From the NCBI GenBank assembly GCA_045866215.1, contig AP035880.1, positions 3,782,001 through 3,846,000 on the forward strand: a DNA stretch of 64,000 nucleotides. The letters are read 5' to 3'. A program made the position numbers and the translations under genes. The notes beneath the pieces are model-generated. The model was not told the DNA's origin, did no database searches, and saw nothing but the letters and a program-made list of their open reading frames with translations. Below, piece after piece: positions 46,601 to 51,486 of the stretch (the first letter of the stretch is position 1; each line of letters starts with the position of its first letter). The DNA is from Croceivirga sp009797885. GTDB taxonomy: Bacteria; Bacteroidota; Bacteroidia; Flavobacteriales; Flavobacteriaceae.

Positions 46601-47246
46601 TGGTAACCGTATTATCCGTTATCCCTGCAATATTATTTCCCACACGGAATTGACATCCCGGATCGTAACCGAAAAGGTTAATTGTAGTGTTGTCCTCTGT
46701 GGCCATAATCCCCAGGGTATTCGACTTTGAAGGATGGTTCCCTAAGTTAGGAACACCGCCCCACTTAAAATGGGTGCCCATGGCCTGTCTTCCCTTGGCG
46801 GTTAAAGAGGCTGCCTGTGATTGGGAGAAACCTCGGTAATTCACGTAGAATCGATTTCCACTGGGGGATTCAAAACGAAGACCGCTGTTGGTTAAAACAA
46901 CCCCCGTGTTGGTATTATTTACTAAAGTAATATTGTTATCTCCATTCGTTAGGCCTTCACCTGCATCAATTATTGCTGGATTATTATTGTCAATGTTGTA
47001 GGTTCTCCAAGGGGTTGCATTGGTCCCTCGATAGACATTTACCGTAAAGGATGTAGGTTCTGGAGTGGACAGGTATATGGCTTGATCCCGAATCCCTTGA
47101 TTATTCTGCCCTTGTTTTAATGGTGGCAAATAGTGCAAATCACTAAGTTGGGCTTGTGCAAATTGACCGACCAAGACAGCTAAAAGTATGCAAAAAACAT
47201 GTTTGATATAGGAAAGTTTTGGTAGCAAGTCTGTATACATAATCAT
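34674..47246 (-). CDS. Giant T9SS type B surface protein with SprB-like repeats
   Basis: A protein of about 4,190 residues, roughly 12.6 kb and a fifth of the window. The signal peptide (ending FAQAQ) leads into an IgGFc-binding-like domain (about 35-490), an Ig-like domain (about 490-560), DUF11 (about 562-675), a TSP3 repeat (about 677-708), a unique module (about 708-855), a second TSP3 repeat (about 855-885) and a second DUF11-like domain (about 920-1100). Some twenty SprB/PKD-like repeats follow (about 1300-4080) with variants of GGTAPYxYSxDGG, for example GGTAPYQYSLDGGTTYQ and GGQAPYEYSFDGG. A possible jelly-roll insert lies near 1800-1990. It ends with a type B sorting domain (IEIPNFFTPDGDGHNDTW, IYDRYGRTLYEF). 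SprB repeats are known from the gliding adhesin of Flavobacterium johnsoniae, so an adhesin or gliding role is likely. The second in-frame ATG at 47240 is an equal start candidate. Confidence 0.9.
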   Translation of the reverse strand: MIMYTDLLPKLSYIKHVFCILLAVLVGQFAQAQLSDLHYLPPLKQGQNNQGIRDQAIYLSTPEPTSFTVNVYRGTNATPWRTYNIDNNNPAIIDAGEGLTNGDNNITLVNNTNTGVVLTNSGLRFESPSGNRFYVNYRGFSQSQAASLTAKGRQAMGTHFKWGGVPNLGNHPSKSNTLGIMATEDNTTINLFGYDPGCQFRVGNNIAGITDNTVTITLDANESFVFETYIGNSPTLAHERGWIGASIEADKDIVISNGSINYGRQVGATNRDAGIDQPVPENRLGKDYVFIRGNGASNGWTEFPLLIAIEDNTQIFVNGNPTPLATLNTGDFFEIPSSYYSSNSVGANMFVQTSKNVYAYQCLGGDSKAWTQGLNFVAPVNCLLPDVMDNIPDIRNMAGATVTGGMTIIAAVNTPDANIIVEDGNGPVTLPASNPVAGSADWKTFYIPNLNGDVSVQSTGPMAIGFFGFDGNRGVAGYFSGFDTVPEVILEIRGGTGCFVGSEIFEATESFDAYQWFRDGQLIPGANAANYAPVIAGDYYVRGTKGPCTYDSNTIQALYCDPDIILDKTVDNNEIMEGETATFTIRVRNLGAGPVTNLQITDNIPTGLTLINAFTISGTWSGNTWNIGTLDGGDVAELELEVRGDEINILPLLSLTNTVTNTQDQTDTNTTPDNPTALITVHNDSDNDGIRDITDLDDDNDGIYDEDECDTLAFSIADGASHNSALVSVDNYLVMDVFSIDNSFNLDINGNDVAGEVQFQLGEPGNFARFYDGTTYGEAGNPDIWTITGTNGTPILRVVIDQAGQFELFGTRSTNGPLEPMVLDTPPTPISWNSLGNNTITIGQDVVGPTNMRGVLLTAGCDTDSDGIPDHLDLDSDGDGCSDANEFYKDNNADGGDGGEYGTGAPVVDSTDGTVNDASYIQVFAPEIILGNTSEDLGGININGQGVSLGQAFQYVLRFQNTGDDNAVNYSIRNILPNNVTLDNVNVVNAPGVTHTYDINTNEISFQVPDNLVEIGDPEYTIRIFVTLSGNCSDFVDACSDTLENRAYSTYQGVLNPSTFTDENGAGSVSACSVTPEVATNTILDDLANCSVARTVQLCGADVLLTAGSGFANYTWALDTNGNGQIDVSETPINDGDADGDPSTLLVTDIGNYIVEKSGATGCSDATELITVERFGTTQTNPIIGFFNQVNSDSNPDNDLQGEIVTCSIDGDLLPKIFLCGATDEATIQLGITDADSIVWQRLDETSCADTGDDCANKNGTCAWTDLATQNNFTVTDSGEYRVVINYQNGCFSRFFFNVFKNTLDIDHNASDILCSTPGNIRVTNIGSGYGFQLVDAVTDNIVVPFSDDNGPNFDITTSGTYKVQVTQLNPVTGDPIAGSCIFETADIGILERDYQVNITTTAAECNALGAIGIQALNVLPNYAYELRLDDGSNGGLGTFVDNQVASNDNTYTFNDVNPGNYIVITTTDDGCSDTQNITVGEVPELTLDAVTTADITCNAGVITLTPNGGSPNPDYGMAIWAKDGVPLYTSPADVPDSAKQSTTNFLFGYRGTPETYFPNEDGDYQFIVFDGNNCSAFSNVVSIQDLGTVSISASHSAIVCADSATSTLTVTATGGTAPYQYSLDGGTTYQMANTFVNLPAGFYTITVMDSSGTPTSRCIETLDYEIDQPFRLTASGTIVDDDLCNSGSALVKILNTSGGQAPYEYSFDGGSSFGTLNERNLLSGNYQLVVRDALGCTFPMDLTVPTVTPDPNLSYAIDYDCNGLGTITVSSSNTTDFDYTYTVPPTWTVNNNIFSDVPDGTHTITVGYSSTVAPNQTTLFFENFGAGPTTQIAEIGPDYCFEPQDGSLTNCNRGPAGILVNGEYTVTNFVTNPVSFWTSPQDYTGLTDGRFLSIDVSTFSDTGNPQLNTILWAKRDIEVLPNEEITLNFWAYNLMNLSGVGNNPEVLVEILDNTGTVIYTEVAPEIPKNTGNTDWHQRTITFDPGANTDIDIVFRNNVNSNDGNDLILDDITAFQIPEVCEKTQDLTVVVEADQAFESQLLSTIDPSCNGEADGFIRFEVSNFTPGVGFEYSFDGVAWTTSMTSPVTTTANLADGSYTLQVRKLDDISCAVSFPVTLTEPSVIVPSLAQIADYTCFNTGGTLEASATGGNPSYEYQLETSAGAIVTAYQTNAQFTNVPNGDYVVRIMDQNGCEVVSTTPVTIVPPANIVFDVTPTACYSGSNDGSILVNVTSGNGNYEFRIDGGPWITPSPVGATSYTFTGLSAGNYDIEVRDQLGCPDTPNIQNVDINPQLVVAIDVTQLSACNDGLITVNATGGNGTLLYAIVPANTSPAGLYSTTNSLTVTDAMATANPAGYDVYVQDNNGAPAICSFLQEDIILTPVATLSANAVPTDPLCFDGLGAVDVTASGGTAPYTYALVDLSPADGIDYGRSNSNVATTALAFNGIGVGDYEVTVTDVNGCMVTSSTVTINNVTEITADITPILPATCTSTIESEFGFEFINITTPSGTPGTVEYSNDSGTTWQTSTELRGSVANPTFSGTEVFPSIRVEVSPGVYCQKDFDRYIIPFPLDDLDITIFPQVLDCNDLQVTVQGSRGDDSIGYRYTYTDDPANFGTSTPVWTARIPTGTPYTWANIDPTTPALPGLPLLVPGRTYVFYVQDGSNCIRQSNVNVNEVPSVNLPIEIATDITPTCSGGTTGELTFTLTPDTAFPNMRWEIYELGNATPIEVSGGGPTAVNVVYNNTITSSVPLSEGEYYLEIIQVDGTNTDACRAASENAYVPELAPLNATAVVTRDISCNLPGLITINGISGGGGAPYTYDVSGPGGLTLNGTTNNPVEIPVNSPTGNYTVTLYDQYSCPLVLNTVSLNLTANPTITSVTQDNCTSPIDVTVVGTPVAGNLRYAMVSNGAPVPTTFEDNGGVFSNVSPGTYDIYVTDDNGCIASHIGFVVEPILSASATLTKLLDCTATTEATIAIEIFDGSGNYEYSITNTAGAPAVTQTVVPAHNFDYHAPLAGDYTITIYDTNTPSNPICDRVFVINVPDRVEPALNPAIVTDVSCLGANDGSIIISTTNGAAAPYTFEITAMDGAVTSIAPTSTTGNSATFTGLAPTATTAGYVITVTGDSATNNCSINSAAITISEPTAITVPAPTVVEFGCTSGNTTNNASITVNDVAPFVQGGSGTYIRYEFIEEDDPNTLAVETPNTVQSGTSATYIETDPAGGVYTINVYDNNGCFGTTTATIAPFDVLGTPTITVDEDISCSNPGEDITIDIVGSLTSYATHPGNYQFRMLPSSTYQASNHFPDLSAGSHTFGILNVNTGCEQVITHLVEEPNTFDVIVEKLADVVCFGDDGSIRLTMVDATYSNGFTWNIYNTNGTPSDRTDDGPAFLTGSSANLGPTAAIAVPAGDYLVEVVQDAFPECSQVRSFNITTPPASISLDPIALTDVGCTNDQGTALIAPRGGQAPYTIALTHIGSGTTTTVTSVNSHLFQSLTAGDYEISVTDALTCNEVFTGTDAFSLVLPDPITGTANANSTLVCEGDTDASISFGLNPRNVITNYRYVLNAYTDASGSTLLSSSVSQTTPTFNNLGSGFYSISVTDDMGCTFETSPILEIQEPTGVEALLVTNRAISCQTNAELLLVASGGTAPYEWSLDGSAFNPMNEMVASDTHLFQNVPASPNNYRYYIRDSFNCISIVSNAVGVEAIETLTVTLDTSAARVNCTGDSTALIDAVADGGLGNYQFALFRDQATTDEVRPNQTDGTFADLPIGTYYVRVQSGDCEVVSEQVLISEPTPLVVSPTITEISCADANDGSITLDVQGGSGAYQFAISPNLNQFDDENSFDELSPGDYIVIVQDGNGCFEVVEFSLIAPSSLAVSSTVTDEICFESADGTVTLEINGGTAPYFTSLNSNTDTDFTQDVFQYTDLTSGTHVVFIRDANGCEATEVFEVNPGVNLAGEAIVEYPCDSGITSNRVSLSFENPSITGNLLYGLDTADPAQMVLEGTFEGIPGGDHYITVMHSNGCTNTYNFSITEFDPLGLQLTESDINTITALATGGSGNYTFTINDETPTDDSEFYITETATYTITVTDENGCSMTEEIFMQFIDIEIPNFFTPDGDGHNDTWAPRNMGQYQNIFIKIYDRYGRTLYEFRGNEDDWDGQYQLSDLPTGDYWYIIKLNGIEDQREFIGNFTLYR

Positions 47247-47400
47247 CGGAAATAATAATCCTTGCTACGAAAAAAACACCTTTATTTGGCTTACGCAGAT
47301 AATTGTTGCCAACCCGAAAAAAGACGTGGTAAAGGTGAGGTGTTATGTGGTTGGCGATTTCGTATAAACACCATGTAATAAAAGGATTACAGGCATTTTG

Positions 47401-47408
47401 TATCTTTG
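47401..47408 (+). promoter_or_regulatory. -7 element of the kinase-like gene
   Basis: TATCTTTG, 23 nt before the ATG at 47431. No TTG at the proper -33 distance. The 184-nt space to the divergent giant gene holds no other clear signal. Confidence 0.5.
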
Positions 47409-47430
47409 GAAATCTGAAAAAAAAAGCCCT

Positions 47431-48507
47431 ATGTCCCAAGAAAGGTTAATGTCCAAAAAAAAACCGGCCTATCCGGTAAGTCCTGATTTGGATAAATATT
47501 TGGAAAAGTACAGTCGAAAAATAGAAATCCCTATTTTTTATGATGATCTGTTGCGCTTTTCCGGCTCCATAGCGGTTGAGGATGCCGATGGTGAAGACAC
47601 CCTTTGGGTTAGGGTGTACTATTCCGATTTTGATCGGGAGGAGATAGATATAAGCCTTAAAAAAGTGTATTCCATTCTTCATTCCGATGGAAGCGATAGG
47701 ATTTTGGAATACCTAAATGTGGATGCCGTGGATTTTTGCACTTTCGGGAATTCAAAGCCATTCCGGATAAAAGTAAGGAACATCCTTAATGACAACTACA
47801 CTTACTTTTACGTGAAAAAGACAGATGCCAGTCGAATTTATGGACTGGAACTGGAGCATATGCTTTCTCCCCATCATCTTAACTTCTTGGTGCATGAGGA
47901 CACACTAATTGAAGAGCATATTGCGGGTATACCGGGAGATGTTTTCATTAAGGAGTTTTTGCCCACACTTTCAAAATCCGAAAAATCCCAATTGGCAAAA
48001 GAATTTGTGAAGTTCAATGAGCGTTGCATGATTCGGCTTTTAGGGGATATGCGCTCCTATAATTACGTTATTGTGCCCGTACATGATTTTGACCATGTGA
48101 TTTATAAGATACGGGCCATTGATTTTGACCAACAGTGTTTTGAGGGCAAACTAAAGATCTATCGTCCACAGTTTTTTAAAGAGAACTTTCAAATGGTGGA
48201 ACTTGTGCGCACCTTACTTCAGAAGTACTCCATAGATCAATATAAGATTGAGGAACGATCTATTGTGGCCAAAAGGATTTTGAGTTCTGGGGACCGAATT
48301 AAGCGATTGGCCGAAATTGCCAAGGCCGATTCTATTTCACTTCCCGAAAATATTGATCGTTTGAAGAGTGAGATTTATGAACTAACGTTGGATATGAAGT
48401 TCAAAAAAAGCACTTCAATGGGGGACATACTTTCAATTGCCCTGGATTTTGTGAAGCGCAACTATGAGGATGTGAGTATGAAACAGATTATTGAGAAGAA
48501 GTTTTGA
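47431..48507 (+). CDS. Unrecognised protein with kinase-like catalytic motifs
   Basis: A 358-residue cytoplasmic protein of no family I can name. The ATG at 47431 is used; an in-frame TTG lies 33 nt upstream and another ATG 18 nt downstream. Motifs are in the order and spacing of a protein-kinase fold: Lys129/130 in YFYVKKTDAS (beta-3 lysine), an acidic helix LELEHMLS, a hinge-like LIEEHIAGIPGD, then Asp206-x4-Asn211 in LLGDMRSYNYVIV (catalytic loop) and Asp231/Asp233 in AIDFDQQ (metal loop) about 25 residues later. This resembles APH/HipA/Kdo-kinase-type enzymes more than eukaryotic kinases. The C-terminal 100 residues are helical. The stop is followed after 3 nt by the tandem array at 48511. 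The kinase call is inference; the substrate is unknown. Confidence 0.75.
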   Translation: MSQERLMSKKKPAYPVSPDLDKYLEKYSRKIEIPIFYDDLLRFSGSIAVEDADGEDTLWVRVYYSDFDREEIDISLKKVYSILHSDGSDRILEYLNVDAVDFCTFGNSKPFRIKVRNILNDNYTYFYVKKTDASRIYGLELEHMLSPHHLNFLVHEDTLIEEHIAGIPGDVFIKEFLPTLSKSEKSQLAKEFVKFNERCMIRLLGDMRSYNYVIVPVHDFDHVIYKIRAIDFDQQCFEGKLKIYRPQFFKENFQMVELVRTLLQKYSIDQYKIEERSIVAKRILSSGDRIKRLAEIAKADSISLPENIDRLKSEIYELTLDMKFKKSTSMGDILSIALDFVKRNYEDVSMKQIIEKKF

Positions 48508-48510
48508 TTT

Positions 48511-48587
48511 GTTAGGTGTTAGGTGTTAGATGTTAGGTGTTAGGTGTTAGGTGTTAGGTGTTAGGTGTTAGGTGTTAGGTGTTAGGA
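48511..48587. repeat. Tandem heptanucleotide array, 11 x GTTAGGT
   Basis: Eleven consecutive 7-bp units of GTTAGGT; the third is GTTAGAT and the last GTTAGGA. It lies between the convergent ends of the kinase-like gene and the nucleoid-associated protein gene. Confidence 0.95.
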
Positions 48588-48621
48588 GGTGTTGGATACG
48601 GCAGTCTCGACGTTAAGAAAT

Positions 48622-49680
48622 TTAGCTCTTTTGCTCCTTGTTAAAGTATACCAAATAGTAATACATTTGGCGTTCTTCGTCCCAGCCCTTTTCAACAAAT
48701 TTTTCAGCAGACTCCGGATTGATAAAATCCATTTTTATTTGGATGTTGGTGTCCAGATTGATTACGTTTTTTATTTTCTTTCTGGCATCCGATACCGCCT
48801 TATTGGCAATATCAAAATTAGAGACGTCCTCAATACTGTATTTAGGTCCTTTTTCTACTTTGTAGTGCTTGAATTCCGGGATCAGCTCCGGGTTCTCCAT
48901 GACTTCATTGAGAAAGCTGGTTTCCTCAAAAGCGTCATTTTTGGCAAAGTGGTTTACCGCCCTGTTCATAAACAGTACCTCCTGTTGCTTGTCCTCCGCC
49001 GGTAGCACCACATCCTTTGCAAAACCCTGACAGAATTTCAAATAATTCTTGGTGTAAAAGTTTTCGTCTGTCAGCGGTTCAACCCCCAAAAAGTTTTCCA
49101 ACCAGTATTTGGTGTCATAACGATTGCTATCCACCGAAAGAATTTTGTAACCATTCGCTTGTTCTACATCAAAAATTAAACAGCCCTTGTCCAATTTGTT
49201 AATGTTGATTCCCTGGCGGACCAATATCTCCAAATTTTTTGAACCTTCCTCGAACTCCAAAAAATCATGTTTTAGCTCGCTTTTAAATATGCCAATGGCA
49301 TTTACCTTTTGGTTGTCCAGTACCATATCGGAAAAATAGGCTACATAGACTTCCCCATTTTTGATATGGGGGTGATTGGATTGTTCAAACAGATGGGAGG
49401 TAATCTGCTTTGAGACTTCATGACTCTGGGCAGGGCTTTTAAATACCTGGGAAACCGCCTTATAAAGTTCGTTGAATTCAACATCTACCTCATGCCAGAA
49501 TTTAAAATAGTTTTCCTCCTTTTCGCGAAAAGGTTTAAAGAAGTATTCTTTTAATAATGCCGAGATTTCATCGGTAAGGGCATAGGGATTTTCCGAAAGA
49601 AAAACGGATTCATTCCTGCTCTTGTTCCCTACACGGTGAAGGGAGAGATTTTCGATTTGGGCAGCGTACAGGTTCAGCAT
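48622..49680 (-). CDS. Nucleoid-associated protein (NdpA/YejK family)
   Basis: A 352-residue cytoplasmic protein of the 37-kDa nucleoid-associated family. Recognisable parts are the N-terminal HRVGNKSRNESVFLSENPYA, the central GEVYVAYFSDMVLDNQKVNA plus IGIFKSE, and SVDSNRYDTKYWLENFLGVE. E. coli YejK binds the nucleoid and topoisomerase IV; the exact task here is not known. Its ATG comes 6 nt after a six-copy GTTAAAG array (on the coding strand CTTTAAC), so the array lies in its 5' leader or promoter. Confidence 0.88.
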   Translation of the reverse strand: MLNLYAAQIENLSLHRVGNKSRNESVFLSENPYALTDEISALLKEYFFKPFREKEENYFKFWHEVDVEFNELYKAVSQVFKSPAQSHEVSKQITSHLFEQSNHPHIKNGEVYVAYFSDMVLDNQKVNAIGIFKSELKHDFLEFEEGSKNLEILVRQGININKLDKGCLIFDVEQANGYKILSVDSNRYDTKYWLENFLGVEPLTDENFYTKNYLKFCQGFAKDVVLPAEDKQQEVLFMNRAVNHFAKNDAFEETSFLNEVMENPELIPEFKHYKVEKGPKYSIEDVSNFDIANKAVSDARKKIKNVINLDTNIQIKMDFINPESAEKFVEKGWDEERQMYYYLVYFNKEQKS

Positions 49681-49686
49681 TTATTT

Positions 49687-49728
49687 GTTAAAGGTTAAAG
49701 GTTAAAGGTTAAAGGTTAAAGGTTAAAG
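49687..49728. repeat. Tandem heptanucleotide array, 6 x GTTAAAG
   Basis: Six perfect 7-bp units directly upstream of the nucleoid-associated protein gene start at 49680. Gain or loss of units would change the distance between promoter and start. Confidence 0.95.
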
Positions 49729-49752
49729 GATGGTTTTTAGTACTGGCCGACC

Positions 49753-50247
49753 TTAGTTCCAATTTTCATCAAAATCCAAATCGTCATAACTTCCTATTTC
49801 GTTATCAAAATCCACGGTCGGTTCCGATTCAAATCTTTTATCAGGTGGGGAATCTGGTAGCTCCCCAAAGCTGAACAAGAGGTTGGGGTAGGTCCTTCCG
49901 TCTTCTTTTTCCGAAATGTCGGCTAGCTCCACAAAAAAGGTCCACATGCTCAAAAAGTCGTAAACATAGATCATTTTAGGGCTTTGTTCGGTGAGTACGT
50001 CGTCCAAAGAAGTTTCATTCATTAGTCGTACATCCGAGCCGTTTTCACTCATGTCAAATAAGGCAATCTCCTCGTCTTGGTTCCATTCTTCATCACAAGT
50101 GTAGAATGAGGCCATTTCATTGCCCATAAAACCAAAGGCCTGGGTAATGGCATTATGGAATTCCTCCAGGGTATTTGATTCCTCAATTTCAATATCCCTA
50201 AAAATATCCTCTTCAGCATCAAGAATTATCCTGATTTTATAAATCAT
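49753..50247 (-). CDS. PRiA4_ORF3-like (plasmid pRiA4b ORF-3) family protein
   Basis: A 164-residue acidic cytoplasmic protein with the family opening YKIRIILDAEEDIFRDIEIE, SNTLEEFHNAITQAFGFMGN and FYTCDEEWNQDEEI, followed by a low-complexity Asp/Glu tail. The family name comes from plasmid and IS1096 passenger genes, but stand-alone chromosomal copies are common in Bacteroidota and no transposase is near. Function is unknown. A -7-like TACCTTTG sits 22 nt upstream. Confidence 0.8.
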   Translation of the reverse strand: MIYKIRIILDAEEDIFRDIEIEESNTLEEFHNAITQAFGFMGNEMASFYTCDEEWNQDEEIALFDMSENGSDVRLMNETSLDDVLTEQSPKMIYVYDFLSMWTFFVELADISEKEDGRTYPNLLFSFGELPDSPPDKRFESEPTVDFDNEIGSYDDLDFDENWN

Positions 50248-50269
50248 CCATTACAGTTTTCGGTACCTA

Positions 50270-50277
50270 CAAAGGTA
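50270..50277 (-). promoter_or_regulatory. -7 element of the PRiA4_ORF3-like gene
   Basis: TACCTTTG on the minus strand. No -33 TTG was found at the right distance. Confidence 0.4.
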
Positions 50278-50288
50278 CAAGAAAGAAG

Positions 50289-51302
50289 TTATTTAGAGAA
50301 CCTGTGAAGGGTAAAGGTCATGGCTGCCAATAAAAGGAAAGCGCCCACTTGATGTACCACTCCCAACCATACGGGAACCGCCCAAATCAATGTAAGGACA
50401 CCTAACAGGAACTGGACCCCTACCAAAACGACCAAGGCCATAATTCCCCGGCCCTGTAGCCATGTCAATTGCATGTTCTTGGTCTTCAGCCAAATAAAAA
50501 TAATAATGCCAACTACCACATACGCCAAATAGCGATGCACGAACTGGACCCCACTTCGACCTTCTACAAAGTTTTTTAGCACGGGTTGTTGTTCTATGTA
50601 GACCGTTTCATGAATTAGTTTTCCCTCATTCATCATGGGCCAATGGTTGTGGATAAAACCCGCATCCAATCCGGCCACAAAGGCACCCCAAACAATCTGT
50701 ACCATAAGCAGCACAATACCAACCCGTATCATATTTCGGATTTGTTTCTGAACTTCTTTTTTCTTGGGATAAATCAAATCCAAGGCCACCCAAAGGCAAT
50801 ATGCAAAGGTTAGAAATGCTGTGGACAGGTGTGCTGCCAATCGGTAATGGGAAACATCCGGTCGGTCCACCAGACCACTTTTTACCATATACCAACCCAG
50901 GAAACCTTGGAATCCTCCCATGACCAATAATATGAGGCACTTTTTGATTGTTGGGGCATCCAATTTCCTTCGCACTAAAAAATAAAGGAAGGGGATAATA
51001 AAGACCAATCCTATGAACCTGCCAATGACACGGTGCAACCATTCCCAGAAATAGATGTCCTTAAAATCCTCCAAGTCAAAGTGGGTGTTGAGTTTTTGAT
51101 ACTCGGGATATTGTTTATACAGTTCAAATGCTTCTATCCATTCCTGTTCGTTCATTGGTGGGATGGTACCGCTTATCAATTTGTAATTTGAAATGGAAAG
51201 CCCGGAATGGGTCAGCCTGGTAATACCCCCTACAATGACCATGATAAAAATTAGGGTACAACCCAGTAGTAACCAAATAACGATGGGTCTGTTGTCTTTC
51301 AT
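50289..51302 (-). CDS. ctaA: Heme A synthase, COX15/CtaA family
   Basis: A 337-residue inner-membrane enzyme of eight predicted helices that oxidises the C8 methyl of heme O to the formyl group of heme A, used in aa3-type cytochrome oxidase. Family signatures are GGITRLTHSGLSI, WLHRVIGRFIGLVF (His ligand), MVKSGLVDRPDVSHYRLAAH and QFVHRYLAYVVVG, and a C-terminal GVVHQVGAFLLLAAM (His ligand). Length is typical. It has no ctaB neighbour here. The 184-nt region upstream has only a lone TATTTTTG on the minus strand (51392-51399). Confidence 0.93.
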   Translation of the reverse strand: MKDNRPIVIWLLLGCTLIFIMVIVGGITRLTHSGLSISNYKLISGTIPPMNEQEWIEAFELYKQYPEYQKLNTHFDLEDFKDIYFWEWLHRVIGRFIGLVFIIPFLYFLVRRKLDAPTIKKCLILLVMGGFQGFLGWYMVKSGLVDRPDVSHYRLAAHLSTAFLTFAYCLWVALDLIYPKKKEVQKQIRNMIRVGIVLLMVQIVWGAFVAGLDAGFIHNHWPMMNEGKLIHETVYIEQQPVLKNFVEGRSGVQFVHRYLAYVVVGIIIFIWLKTKNMQLTWLQGRGIMALVVLVGVQFLLGVLTLIWAVPVWLGVVHQVGAFLLLAAMTFTLHRFSK

Positions 51303-51486
51303 TTGGGTGCTTTAGCAGCTCGGTTCAACCCTTACTTCCTTTAAGCAAGAATGCGGTTGTGGAAGAAAGGCCCGTAGAGCAATTTTTTTTGCAAAAATAC
51401 GACAGAAGCTTGGAAAACTACAGCGCTAAAAGAATTATCGGTCTTATACAGGAATCACTACCTCGTTGGGTGGGATTCATCTTTCC

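Noticed and set aside
48511..48587. Possible CRISPR or telomere-like array
   Set aside because: The units are 7 bp and directly adjoining without spacers; no cas genes are near. It is a simple tandem repeat.
49753..50247. Mobile element passenger gene (family named after IS1096 and plasmid pRiA4b)
   Set aside because: No transposase, inverted repeats or target duplication nearby; such genes are common as stand-alone chromosomal genes.
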